NCBI GenBank assembly: GCA_033875315.1
Contig: JANRJG010000027.1
Coordinates: 1-41,140, forward strand
Direction of reading: 5' to 3'
Length of the DNA: 41,140 nt
From: Candidatus Methylacidiphilales bacterium
GTDB taxonomy: Bacteria > Verrucomicrobiota > Verrucomicrobiia > Methylacidiphilales > CAZTYG01
Shown: positions 1 through 8,289 of the stretch, piece by piece
Layout: each line of letters opens with the position of its first letter
Position numbering within the stretch: position 1 is the first letter of the stretch
The notes under the pieces: model-generated
Database searches by the model: none
What the model saw: the letters and a program-made list of their open reading frames with translations, nothing else
What the model was told of the DNA's origin: nothing
Program-made: the position numbers and the translations under genes

Positions 1-1
1 A

Positions 2-250
2 AAAAGGACGGGTGAACCCTTTGCGGAGCGGCTGGGACGCATGTGGGAATCTCTCGGCGTGGAGCCGGCGAAGTGGGGCTTTTGGTCGGCCTGGGTCATG
101 AAGTTTGGGAAGTTCATCGCTCCCAGGAAGTATTACCAAGCTACCCTAGCCGATGTCGAGGGGAATGGGTTGTTGTTGGCAATAGCCAAAAGCTTAAATT
201 TGAAACCTCCCCGTGAGGGCGTTGCCCAACGGGGCCTTCGGGAAACTTGA
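2..250 (+). CDS. C-terminal end of an unidentified protein (partial)
   Basis: The frame is open from the first bases of the window to a stop at 248-250, so this is the last ~82 residues of a gene that begins upstream. An ATG at 41 exists but nothing marks it as the start. The visible tail is rich in Trp, Lys and Gly (around GFWSAWVMKFGKF) and ends in a polar PREGVAQRGLRET stretch. I recognise no family. It is on the strand opposite to comM, converges on it, and is followed by a hairpin plus T-run at 356-395. It lies in the host flank, outside both mobile elements. Confidence 0.5.
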   Translation, partial: KRTGEPFAERLGRMWESLGVEPAKWGFWSAWVMKFGKFIAPRKYYQATLADVEGNGLLLAIAKSLNLKPPREGVAQRGLRET

Positions 251-355
251 ATGGGGATGGAGAGAACGAGAGGGAATGGGGGGCAGTGGACGGACGACAG
301 ATGACGGTGGTCGGAAAGCTAACGGATGACGGCTGATAGCTGAAGGCAAAGGCAA

Positions 356-395
356 ACGGGGAAAGGATTCCCCGTCTACAAAGGGGGCTTTTTTT
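356..395 (+). terminator. Rho-independent-like terminator
   Basis: An 8-bp perfect stem (ACGGGGAA / TTCCCCGT, 356-363 and 368-375) with a 4-nt loop is followed about 13 nt later by a run of seven T (389-395). It lies between the convergent ends of the partial plus-strand gene (stop at 250) and comM (stop at 453). The gap between stem and T-run is longer than in a classical terminator, so the call is moderate. Confidence 0.4.
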
Positions 396-452
396 CTAGA
401 TTTCGGATTGCTGATTTGAAAATAGCAAACAGGCGATCCGTAGAGGGAACGA

Positions 453-1129
453 TCAACCCCAGACGGTGCGGTCGAGGGAGCGGTATTGCACGGCTTCGGA
501 GACGTGGTCGTCGCTGATGGCGTCGGCGCCGGCCAGGTCGGCGATCGTCCGCGATACTTTGAGGATGCGGTCGTAGGCGCGGGCACTGAGTTTGAGATCG
601 CCCATGGCGTATTTGAGCAGGGCGGCGGCGGATTCGCCGAGGGCGCAGTGGGCTTTGATGTCCTTGGGGCCCATCTGGGCGTTGCACCAAAGGCCTTTGC
701 GCTGGGCGAAGCGCCGGCGCTGGATCTGGCGCGCGGCCTCGACCCGGGCCCGGATGGACGCGGAGGGCTCGCCGGTGGGGGCTTTGAGGAGTTGTTCGTG
801 TTTGACCGTGCCAACCTCGACGTGCAGGTCGATGCGGTCAAGCAGGGGGCCGGAGATGCGGTTGAGGTAGCGTTGCACGGCGGTGGCATTGGTTTTGCCG
901 CGCTGGACATCCTCGAAGTGGCCGGTCGGGGTGGGGTTCATGGCGGCGACCAACATCATGCGCGAGGGGAAGGTGAGGGTGCCGGCGGCCCGTGAGATGG
1001 TCACGCTGCCGTCCTCGAGCGGTTGGCGCAGGACTTCGAGGGCGGAGCGTTTGAATTCGGGAAGTTCGTCCAAAAAAAGCACGCCGTTGTGGGCCAGGCT
1101 GACTTCGCCCGGGCTGGGGTTGGCCGAGC
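453..1129 (-). pseudogene. comM: ComM/YifB Mg-chelatase-family ATPase, 3' part (split by transposon)
   Basis: This is the C-terminal ~225 codons of the YifB/ComM AAA+ protein, a hexameric helicase that aids branch migration during natural transformation. Visible motifs run in the family order: [12 protein letters not shown], then Walker [10 protein letters not shown], then [12 protein letters not shown], the arginine-rich [20 protein letters not shown] segment, and the C-terminal Mg_chelatase_C helices ending near the stop at 453. The gene is cut at 1129/1130, where a 29.7-kb Tn7-like element begins. The preceding segment (GLIGG) is found at 30876-31097. With one 5-bp duplication removed, the join reads [14 protein letters not shown] in frame. 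Without its Walker A half this piece cannot be an active ATPase. Confidence 0.95.
1125..1129. repeat. 5-bp target site duplication, left copy (CGAGC)
   Basis: CGAGC directly precedes the transposon terminus TGTCGAAAACA. The same five bases follow the opposite terminus at 30876-30880. Five-bp duplications are the norm for Tn7-like transposition. Confidence 0.93.
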
Positions 1130-1223
1130 TGTCGAAAACACTGATTAATGCGAACTCGTTCCCTGTAAAGAAGCCACAAAGCTACTCTAAATGCTGCGAA
1201 TGCCGCCAAGTAACTATGCGAAC
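1130..1223. repeat. Left transposon end with TnsB-site-like repeats
   Basis: The terminal TGTCGAAAACAC is followed by three related direct repeats: AATGCGAAC (1147-1155), AATGCTGCGAA (1190-1200) and ATGCGAAC (1216-1223). The same motif occurs twice in the right end. In Tn7-like elements TnsB binds several such sub-terminal repeats. Assignment as TnsB sites is inference from position and repetition. Confidence 0.75.
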
Positions 1224-1336
1224 TTTTAAGGACGAGACGTGAATTACGCATAAATCAATGCCAATCAAGCAGTTGCGGCCGCTGACGTAATCGCATTTTG
1301 AAATAGACATCGTTCTGTTCGAGAGCCTTGTTTAAT

Positions 1337-2803
1337 TCATCGGGTCCATGCCTTTATGACTACATCGCGCCAGCGCTCTACGTCCCCGACACGAAATGCA
1401 TCAATAGTTGCTTTACTGGCGTAACGCTCGATCAATCCTAGGTGGTGAAGCCGGATTTGTTCCGGAAGCTCTGCATAGAACTTGAGCACCAAACCGCCGG
1501 CCATCTGCTCAGCCCCAGAAATTTTCCCATGGCACTCCCCACATAGCACCAACACATTCAGAGGCTCCCGGGCAAGGTGCGGATATCGATTCGTGGGCAG
1601 AATGTGGTGAGCCTGACTGGTCAGCGGATCTTGCCTGCTGCAGGCTGCGCATCGATGTTCAGCCGCTTCCCGCATGCGTTTCCGGAATTTGTGGTCAGCG
1701 TTCGTCGGTCTGTAGCGTTTGATGACGATGATTTGCTGGGCCTCGGTTTTCCCGCTTTCCGGGGGAGGGGATGAAGGAGTGCCATCCGAATCGCAGACTG
1801 TTTGCACGGGCGCAGAAGGTGGATTACCCGCACCCTGACCATAACCAGCTTCACCTGAGGCTTGCGCGTGGCCTGAATTTTCAGCCTCCAGGACTTCCCG
1901 AATAGTCTGGAGGGCGCATCCTTCCAGGCGGTTATTGACAAGCAGGTAGCCCGCTCCTTTGGGCTTCCGTTTAAGCAGACGGGCCAGAGCATCACGCGCC
2001 TCGGTGTCCACCTCCTGGGCCTCCTTGTAGGGGGCGAACGCCTTCACGGCCTCCTCATACGTCCGTCCGGGTTTGAGAAGAAAACGCGCCGCGAAATGAT
2101 CGGCAGTAAAAGCACCCTCCAGCTCAACCTGCCGGGCCACTGGAGGCATGCGGGTCCAGTTGTTGAAGACGTGGGCCACGCCATGGCGGGCCAACATCTC
2201 GAAATACTCCGAAACGAGGAAGGTCTCGTTGCGGATCTCCACCCCGAACTGCCACGCCCGGGTGGGTAGTTCCCCGAGGAACCGATCGAGCACGTCGACA
2301 AAGTCCCGTCCCCTCGCGAAGTCGGACGGGCCGAAGTGGGAAAACTCAAACATGAGGATGCCCACCTTGGGAAGAAGCTTCCGCATCGGGCCGAGGAACG
2401 CGCTCTTGAAAAGCCGGGCGTTGAGGAAGTTCTCGTTGGCTTTACCGGCGCGGTCCCCATAGCGCGCAATCCGGGGAAAGCGCCGGGCCGTGATCTCATC
2501 GGTCACCTTGAAGCAGAACCGGAAATCGTCTGGAACGGCGGCAGCGAGGTTGGCCAGATACTTCTCGGCCGGGAAAAAGTAGTAACCGGCGTCCACCGAG
2601 ACTGTCTTGAAGACCTCGGCGTATTCGGACAGGCAATCACGCTCGAAGCGGGTCTTGGCCACCTTGCCTCGCGTGGTGTAGCGGGCGGGATCGTAGAGGG
2701 CACCGAGCCAGCCCTCGTATTTCCAGGAGGACGTGCCGACGTAGATCCCATCGGCCGCCAGCGCGGCAGCCCGGGCGGCGACCCAGTCACGACGGAAATC
2801 CAT
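1337..2803 (-). CDS. DUF72 (YecE-like) protein fused to an HNH endonuclease domain
   Basis: Residues 1 to ~315 form a DUF72/YecE TIM-barrel-like domain (IYVGTSSWKYEGW near the start, then YYFFPAEKYL, FEFSHFGPSDF, VEIRNETFL, and YLLVNNRLEG near its end). A Pro/Ser/Gly-rich linker follows. The last ~110 residues are an HNH nuclease: CAAC zinc pair, then SQAHHILP, a conserved Asn in PLNVLVLC, and CGECHGK. I chose ATG 2803 (MDFRRDW). The open frame extends to a GTG at 2899, but that lies inside the LexA-type operator. The gene is divergent from lexA and shares its ~100-bp control region, so it may belong to the same DNA-damage regulon. DUF72 has no settled biochemical role; the HNH fusion suggests a nucleic-acid substrate. 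Domain calls are confident, function is not. Confidence 0.85.
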   Translation of the reverse strand: MDFRRDWVAARAAALAADGIYVGTSSWKYEGWLGALYDPARYTTRGKVAKTRFERDCLSEYAEVFKTVSVDAGYYFFPAEKYLANLAAAVPDDFRFCFKVTDEITARRFPRIARYGDRAGKANENFLNARLFKSAFLGPMRKLLPKVGILMFEFSHFGPSDFARGRDFVDVLDRFLGELPTRAWQFGVEIRNETFLVSEYFEMLARHGVAHVFNNWTRMPPVARQVELEGAFTADHFAARFLLKPGRTYEEAVKAFAPYKEAQEVDTEARDALARLLKRKPKGAGYLLVNNRLEGCALQTIREVLEAENSGHAQASGEAGYGQGAGNPPSAPVQTVCDSDGTPSSPPPESGKTEAQQIIVIKRYRPTNADHKFRKRMREAAEHRCAACSRQDPLTSQAHHILPTNRYPHLAREPLNVLVLCGECHGKISGAEQMAGGLVLKFYAELPEQIRLHHLGLIERYASKATIDAFRVGDVERWRDVVIKAWTR

Positions 2804-2856
2804 GGCAGGCCGATTGTGACAGCACGCCACGAAGGCTGCAAATCCGCAGCCTGGGC

Positions 2857-2884
2857 TTGCCAAAGCAGGCGACCAGCGTATAGG
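2857..2884 (+). promoter_or_regulatory. Sigma70-like promoter of lexA
   Basis: TTGCCA (2857-2862) and TATAGG (2879-2884) are separated by 16 bp. The -10 box abuts the palindromic operator, so repressor binding would cover the transcription start. The predicted start near 2891 leaves a very short leader before the ATG at 2905 or 2914. Confidence 0.5.
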
Positions 2885-2900
2885 TGAACATTTGTTCACC
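2883..2900. promoter_or_regulatory. LexA-type operator (SOS box)
   Basis: An 18-bp palindrome with 8-bp perfect arms, GGTGAACA-TT-TGTTCACC, contains the GAAC-N4-GTTC core known from Gram-positive-type SOS boxes. It lies 5 bp upstream of the first plausible lexA ATG and between lexA and the divergent DUF72-HNH gene, so it could repress both and make lexA autoregulated. I found no second clear copy in the window. Confidence 0.8.
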
Positions 2901-2904
2901 CTTT

Positions 2905-3516
2905 ATGTCCGTCATGACCCCGCTCACGTCCCGCCAAGCCGCCATCCTGGAGTTCATCCAGGCCTCGATGGCCCAGAGTGGCCTTCCTCCGACCATCCGG
3001 GAAATCGCCCGCCATTTCCGGCTCAAGAGCCCCTCGGCCGTGGCCAAGCATCTGGCGCGGCTGCGGGATAAAGGTGTGCTTTCCCCCGCCAAGGGCCGCT
3101 CGCGCGGCGCTCTCCCCACCCGACCCGTTACGCTTTTCACGTCCATTCCGGTGTTCGGCCACATCCCCGCCGGTGCCCCCTCTGCGCAGAGCCAAGGCGA
3201 TGAGGGATGTATCCGCGTCGACCTCGAAAGCATCGGCCTGCCCAAGAACGCCCGGACCTTTGCATTGAAAGTCCGCGGAGATTCCATGATCGGCGCGGGT
3301 ATCCTCGATCGGGACATCGTCATCCTGGAGTTCAAGAGCCCGCACGATGGGGCGGTGGTGGCGGCCCTGGTCGATGGGGAGACCACCCTCAAACGCTACT
3401 TCATGCGACGGGGGCAGCCTTGCCTGAGGGCTGAGAACCCCCGCTACCCCGACATCATCCCCGCGCGCGAGTTGGTCATCCAAGGCGTCATGGTCGCCTT
3501 GGTCCGCAAGGCATGA
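2905..3516 (+). CDS. lexA: LexA-family self-cleaving repressor
   Basis: Represses DNA-damage genes and self-cleaves when RecA filaments form. Numbering from ATG 2905: a winged helix-turn-helix at residues 5-65 (TSRQAAILEFIQ, LPPTIREIARHF, SPSAVAKHLARL); the cleavage bond Ala89-Gly90 in HIPAGAPS; the catalytic dyad Ser127 (RGDSM) and Lys163 (TTLKRYF). Length (203 aa) matches the family. An alternative start is ATG 2914. A GTG at 2884 is unlikely because it lies in the operator. The gene sits 12 bp upstream of the polymerase fusion, so the two are very likely one transcript under the palindrome at 2883-2900. The cassette thus encodes its own regulator. Whether it is independent of the chromosomal LexA cannot be seen here. 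Confidence 0.93.
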   Translation: MSVMTPLTSRQAAILEFIQASMAQSGLPPTIREIARHFRLKSPSAVAKHLARLRDKGVLSPAKGRSRGALPTRPVTLFTSIPVFGHIPAGAPSAQSQGDEGCIRVDLESIGLPKNARTFALKVRGDSMIGAGILDRDIVILEFKSPHDGAVVAALVDGETTLKRYFMRRGQPCLRAENPRYPDIIPARELVIQGVMVALVRKA

Positions 3517-3528
3517 AGGCGCCGAACC

Positions 3529-6500
3529 ATGATCATCCACCTCGACGCGGATGCGTTTTTTGCGTCGGTCGAGCAGGCCGCTGACCCGCGCCTGCGCGGC
3601 CGGCCGGTGGCCGTGGGGGGAAGCCGCCGCGGGATCATCGCCTCGGCCTCCTACGAAGCACGCCGACTGGGTGTCCACACCCCCATGCCCACGGCCCGGG
3701 CCTTGAAGCTCTGCCCAAACCTCATTGTTGTGCCCGGCGACTACGAAAAATACGAGCACTTCAGCCGCATGATGTTCACCTATGCCTACGACTTCACCCC
3801 CCAGGTCGAGGTGCAGGGCATTGATGAAGGCTACCTCGATGTCCGCGGTCACCCCCGCTTGACCGCAGAAGCCATCGCCACCGCCGTGCGCAAGGCCGTG
3901 CACGACACCCTCAAAATCACGGTCAGCGAAGGTGTGGGATCGAACAAGCTGATCTCCCAAATCGCCTCCAAGCTCCACAAGCCCGACCGGCTCACTGGCG
4001 TGCCCCCAGGCCAGGAACGGGCATTCCTCGCCCCCCTGGCGGCGACCTGGCTCCCGGGTGTGGGGCCGAAGGCGGGCCTGCGGCTGACCCAGGCCGGGTT
4101 GACGACCATCGGGCGCGTCGCGGAAACCCGCCCCGACGATCTCGCCCTTCTCGTGGGCGCTGCGGCGCCCGAACTCTGGAATTTTGCCCAAGGGATCGAT
4201 CCCCGTCCGGTGGTGCCCGAGGCACCCGCGGCCAAGTCCTACGGGGCCCAGGAAACCTTCGAGCAGGACCAAACCGACGAGGTCTTCCTCCTGGCCAAAC
4301 TTCACAGCCTGACGGACGGGCTGATGGCCCGTGTCCGGGCGGACGGCAAGATGGCCCGCACCCTCGCGGTCCGGATTCGTTACAACGACATGGATGAGTG
4401 CGAGCGCTCGGCTAGTCTCGACGAGCCAAGCTGCACGGAGGTGGACTTTCATCCGCTCTTGCGGTCCCTCCTGCGCAAAGCCTGGACCCGGAGGGTCAGC
4501 CTGCGGTTGGTCGCGGTCAAAGTCTCCAACGTCTATGACCTGCTCTACGACCCCGGCCTGCCGTTGGGGGGTGACCTCGACCGTGGACAAAAGGCCGCCG
4601 TTGCGCGGGTCATCGACGACATCCGCAGCCAGTTCGGACGGGGCGCCATCCTCCGCGGCCATGACCTGTGGCTACGCCACCATGAACAGGAGGTTCCGCA
4701 GCCGCCGCGGCAGCGTCGTTCTTCAACCCGCCGACACGCAGCACAGCAACCGACACCGCAGGCAAAACCCACCTGCGCCTTCCTCAACCTGAAGTCGCAC
4801 TATTCGTTTCTCGACTCGCTCCTTTCCCCTGCGGATGCCGTCCGCTTGGCCGCCGAAGCCGGAGCCCAGGTGGTGGCTCTGACCGATCCGAACCTCCACG
4901 GGATGGTCGAATTTTGTCAGGCCGCGCGCGAGGCCGGGATCCGCCCGGTGGTGGCCGCCGCGTTGCAGGTGACCGCCACCCCCTCGGAACCTCCGCAAAA
5001 CCTCAACGCCTATGTCTTGAGCCCCGACGGCCAGGTGCACCTTTGCCACCTCCTCTCCCTGCCACGGATCACGCGGCTCGATCTGTACGAGGCCCGCACT
5101 GGCCTCCTCGTTGCTCCCGCGGCTGACTGCGGTCCAGAGGTCCGCTACGCCCAGCCTGCAGACCGTCGTCTCTATGCGGTCGTGCAATCGATCCGTACGC
5201 TGACCCTGCTTGCTGAGCCCCACCCAGAGAAGCGGCGGGGCGCGTTTCATTTCCACCGCGATGCTGCTCCGCATCCCGACCTCCTCAAGACCCTCCTCGA
5301 CGCCGAAACCTATCAGCCCCCCATCGGTGGGCCGCTACTTATTCCAAGTTTCACCCCCGAAGACGGGCGCACCTCCAGGGAATTCCTCGCCAGGCTGGCC
5401 TTTGAAGGCGCCCGACAACGCTACGGCACGGACTGGACCCGTGTCCGCCCCCAGTTGGAGGAGGAATTGGCGATCATCGGCGAGGTTGGCTACGAGGATT
5501 ACTTCCTCCTCACCTGGGACACGCTGCAGCACTGCCGTGCCCGGGGCATCGATTGGATCACCCGCGGTTCGGCGGCCGATTCCCTGGTCTGCTACTGCCT
5601 CGGCATCTCCGGAGTCTGCCCGGTCCGCTTCGACCTCTACTTCAAGCGCTTCCTCAACCGCGACCGGATGGCACTCCACAAACTGCCGGACATCGACATC
5701 GATTTCCCCCATGACCGCCGCGACGAAGTTGTCCGCATGCTCCTCGACCAGCACGGAGCCCACGCGGCCATTGTCGGGGGGTTCAACACTTACCAAGGCC
5801 GCTCGGCCGTGGCCGACATCGCCAAAGTTCTCGGCGCCTCCGAGCGCCAGGTCCGCCAGTTCACCGAACGCTTCCCCCACGCCTCCGCCAGCCAGGTCGG
5901 AGCCGCCGCAGCGGCCTCCCAGGAGTTCGAGCACTGGGGCATGAACGAAGAGCCCTACCGCAGCGCGATTGATCTCGCCGCCCGCCTTGATGGCAGGCCA
6001 CGCCACGCGAAGATGCACCCCTGCGGGCTCGTGCTCTGCCGTCATCCCATCCGTTCGCTCACCCCGACCTTTGCGGCGGCCAAGGAAGGCTGGCCCACCA
6101 CCCACCTGGACATGCACGCCGTCGAAGCCATCGGCATGGTTAAAATGGACCTCCTGGCCCAGGCGGGCCTGAGTGTGCTGCGCGACACCCGCCAGGCCCT
6201 CGGCGCACGCGGCATCGACTGCGGGGTGGGAGACGGACGATCCCTCGAACCCTGGAAGGACGAAGCGATCTGGTCCATGATTGCCGTTGGCGAGTCGCGT
6301 GGCGTGCACCACATCGAGAGCCCCGCCATGCTCAACCTCGCCCGGATGTGCGGAGTAGGGCGGATCGATGATCTGGTCGCCATCGTTTCGGTCATCCGGC
6401 CCGGTGCGGCCAATGGGCTCAAGAAGAGCCAGTTCGCCCGCCGCTGCCGTGGCTTGGAACCCGCGGTTTATGCCCATGCGAGCCTCGAACCGGTGCTGCG

Positions 6501-7653
6501 CAGCACCTATGGGGTTGTCGCTTACGAGGAGCACATCGCCCAGATTTGCGAGGCGTTTTCCGGTCTGCCCGCCGGGCGGGGCGACCTCCTGCGTCGGGCC
6601 TTGGTCAAGGGGAAGACCGCCGACATCAATACGCTACGCATGGAGTTTGTGGACTGCGCCCAACGTGCCGGGCGCACGCCCCAGGAAATCGCCGCAGTCT
6701 GGGACCTATTGATCCAGTTCCAAGGCTACGCGTTCTGCCGCGCCCACTCCACGGCCTATGCGGTGGAGGCTTACGAGGCCGCCCACCTGAAACGCCGCTG
6801 GCCTCTGGAGTTTCTGGCCGCCGTCTTGGAGCACGGAAAAGGATTTTACCCACGACTGGTCTATTCCATCGAAGTTCGACGGCTGGGTTTCGGGTTCCGA
6901 CTCCCCGATGTCAACAGCCCACACTCTACTTACTTTGCCGATGCGGAGTGCGCCGTCATCGAGGTGCCGCTCAAGCAGGTCAAGGGACTGAAGGTCGAGA
7001 CCCTGGGCCGCATCGTCCAAGCCCGTGGCCACCGGCCCTTCGGATCCGTGGAGGATTTCGCCCTGCGGGTGGGGCCCTCGAGCGACGAAATGGAGGCGCT
7101 GCTGCGGGTGGGGGCACTCGATGGAATCACACCTTCTCGCACGGCCCAGTTCTGGGCCTGGAGGCGGGCGGCCCAGTGGTCGGTCGAAGGCAACCAAGGA
7201 CTCCTCTTCGCCGCCGCTTCCGAAAAAACCGAGGGGAGCCTGCCCGGCAACCGCGCCGAACCTTCGCACCACGACCGGCTCGCGGCGGAAATCGAACTCC
7301 TGAGCTTCCCCGTGTCCGGCCACCCCTTGGAGCTTTACCCGGAGGTCGATTGGTCCAAGAGCACCCCGATCCGGGACCTGGCGGGATACGTCGATCAAGC
7401 CGTCGAGGTCACCGGCCTGATCATCGAGCACCGGGTGCACACCCAGATTGATGGTCGGCCCATGAAATTCCTTACCCTGTGCGATCCCACCGGCACCGTG
7501 GATGCCGAGGTGTTTGCGGATGCCTACGCCCGATTTGGGGTACTCACGGCCCGTTACCCTGTGGTCACGGTCTGCGGCATTGTACGTGCCTTCGATGGCG
7601 GTGGGGGCCATGCCCTTGATGTTGAGATAATTATGACACCTCCGAAGCGGTAG
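3529..7653 (+). CDS. Fused Y-family (Pol IV/DinB) and C-family (DnaE) DNA polymerase
   Basis: One uninterrupted 1374-codon gene encodes two polymerases. Residues 1 to ~385 are a full Pol IV: HLDADAFF with metal ligand Asp6 and steric-gate Phe11, then GIDEGYLD with Asp99/Glu100, the helix-hairpin-helix WLPGVGPKAG, and a little-finger domain ending in GHDLWLRHH. A Pro/Gln/Arg-rich linker (~386-415) joins it to a DnaE2-like chain: PHP domain from ~416 (LKSHYSFLDS; the usual TDHG is TDPN, so PHP metal binding is probably lost), RGSAADSLVCYCLGIS, the catalytic PDIDID (Asp721/723/725), KMDLL with Asp874, HhH repeats, and an OB fold near 1285-1350. All polymerase active-site acids are kept. Known mutasomes (ImuB-DnaE2) use separate chains. 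I infer a single-chain SOS translesion enzyme. No clear clamp-binding motif was identified. Confidence 0.93.
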   Translation: MIIHLDADAFFASVEQAADPRLRGRPVAVGGSRRGIIASASYEARRLGVHTPMPTARALKLCPNLIVVPGDYEKYEHFSRMMFTYAYDFTPQVEVQGIDEGYLDVRGHPRLTAEAIATAVRKAVHDTLKITVSEGVGSNKLISQIASKLHKPDRLTGVPPGQERAFLAPLAATWLPGVGPKAGLRLTQAGLTTIGRVAETRPDDLALLVGAAAPELWNFAQGIDPRPVVPEAPAAKSYGAQETFEQDQTDEVFLLAKLHSLTDGLMARVRADGKMARTLAVRIRYNDMDECERSASLDEPSCTEVDFHPLLRSLLRKAWTRRVSLRLVAVKVSNVYDLLYDPGLPLGGDLDRGQKAAVARVIDDIRSQFGRGAILRGHDLWLRHHEQEVPQPPRQRRSSTRRHAAQQPTPQAKPTCAFLNLKSHYSFLDSLLSPADAVRLAAEAGAQVVALTDPNLHGMVEFCQAAREAGIRPVVAAALQVTATPSEPPQNLNAYVLSPDGQVHLCHLLSLPRITRLDLYEARTGLLVAPAADCGPEVRYAQPADRRLYAVVQSIRTLTLLAEPHPEKRRGAFHFHRDAAPHPDLLKTLLDAETYQPPIGGPLLIPSFTPEDGRTSREFLARLAFEGARQRYGTDWTRVRPQLEEELAIIGEVGYEDYFLLTWDTLQHCRARGIDWITRGSAADSLVCYCLGISGVCPVRFDLYFKRFLNRDRMALHKLPDIDIDFPHDRRDEVVRMLLDQHGAHAAIVGGFNTYQGRSAVADIAKVLGASERQVRQFTERFPHASASQVGAAAAASQEFEHWGMNEEPYRSAIDLAARLDGRPRHAKMHPCGLVLCRHPIRSLTPTFAAAKEGWPTTHLDMHAVEAIGMVKMDLLAQAGLSVLRDTRQALGARGIDCGVGDGRSLEPWKDEAIWSMIAVGESRGVHHIESPAMLNLARMCGVGRIDDLVAIVSVIRPGAANGLKKSQFARRCRGLEPAVYAHASLEPVLRSTYGVVAYEEHIAQICEAFSGLPAGRGDLLRRALVKGKTADINTLRMEFVDCAQRAGRTPQEIAAVWDLLIQFQGYAFCRAHSTAYAVEAYEAAHLKRRWPLEFLAAVLEHGKGFYPRLVYSIEVRRLGFGFRLPDVNSPHSTYFADAECAVIEVPLKQVKGLKVETLGRIVQARGHRPFGSVEDFALRVGPSSDEMEALLRVGALDGITPSRTAQFWAWRRAAQWSVEGNQGLLFAAASEKTEGSLPGNRAEPSHHDRLAAEIELLSFPVSGHPLELYPEVDWSKSTPIRDLAGYVDQAVEVTGLIIEHRVHTQIDGRPMKFLTLCDPTGTVDAEVFADAYARFGVLTARYPVVTVCGIVRAFDGGGGHALDVEIIMTPPKR

Positions 7654-7728
7654 AGACACCTAGCCCATGGATCGCGAGACCAGCATAATCACATTGGCTC
7701 CACTTAAAAGAATGCTATACAAGAACAA

Positions 7729-8289
7729 ATGAAATTCTGGCTTCTCCTGTCAATTTCCTTGTTGTTCTGTTTATGCGACTTCCCCTTAGCTGCTCAGGAA
7801 GCACCTCAAGAGGGTGAAACGACCATCGAGCTGGTCGACGGCTCGATCCTCAAGGGCCAGGTGACCCGCAAGACCGGGACCGAGATCATTGTACAAAGCG
7901 CAATCGGACTCAGCCGTATTCCCGCAGAAAAACTCAGCCCCAAGACCATCGAGGCTCTGGGTCTCGACAAAATCGACCCGACCGAGCTTCTCCGCAATCG
8001 CGTATCCGAGTTGGAAAAGCTGGTTGAGGAGCTGCGCGCCGAAAACCAACTGCTGCGCCAGCGACTGGCTTCCACTCCCACTCCCGCCCCAACCCCCGTC
8101 TCGCCCTCAAGCGGGATTTCCAGCACCCCGGGCTACCAGACCTCCTCGCCCGCTGCGACCAGTGGAGCCGGATACTGGATCAGCTCGACCGGCAAACGTC
8201 ACAACAGCGGATGCCGCTACTACCAGACATCCAAAGGCAGGCCGGGCACCCAGACCGAGGGTGTGGCCTGTAAAATATGCGGCGGATAG
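7729..8289 (+). CDS. Secreted coiled-coil protein with Cys/His C-terminal motif
   Basis: 186 aa. An N-terminal signal peptide (residues 1-22, ending near LAAQE) is followed by a small beta-rich segment (IELVDGSILKGQVTRKTGTEIIV, ~30-60), a leucine-rich coiled coil (~85-112, SELEKLVEELRAENQLLRQRL), a Pro/Thr/Ser-rich spacer, and a C-terminal domain with RHNSGCRYYQ and CKICGG. That terminal motif recurs in secreted proteins of Verrucomicrobiota and Planctomycetes; its function is unknown to me. The Cys and His residues could bind a metal. The gene follows the polymerase fusion by 75 bp and overlaps the start of the next gene by 13 bp, which suggests co-expression with the exported nuclease-like protein. 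Confidence 0.75.
   Translation: MKFWLLLSISLLFCLCDFPLAAQEAPQEGETTIELVDGSILKGQVTRKTGTEIIVQSAIGLSRIPAEKLSPKTIEALGLDKIDPTELLRNRVSELEKLVEELRAENQLLRQRLASTPTPAPTPVSPSSGISSTPGYQTSSPAATSGAGYWISSTGKRHNSGCRYYQTSKGRPGTQTEGVACKICGG

Noticed and set aside
2896-4662. Long 588-codon minus-strand frame opposite lexA and the Pol IV domain
   Set aside because: It is Gly/His/Arg-rich with no domain, and mirrors two well-supported genes on the plus strand; a codon-bias shadow in GC-rich DNA.
5335-6534. Minus-strand 399-codon frame opposite the DnaE domain
   Set aside because: Same reason: antisense to the catalytic PDIDID region with no recognisable motif of its own.
3529-7653. Pol IV-DnaE fusion as an artefact of a missed stop
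   Set aside because: The two halves share one frame through a Pro/Gln/Arg-rich linker with no stop or slippery run visible, so a genuine fusion is the simpler reading; a sequencing check is still named in the finding.
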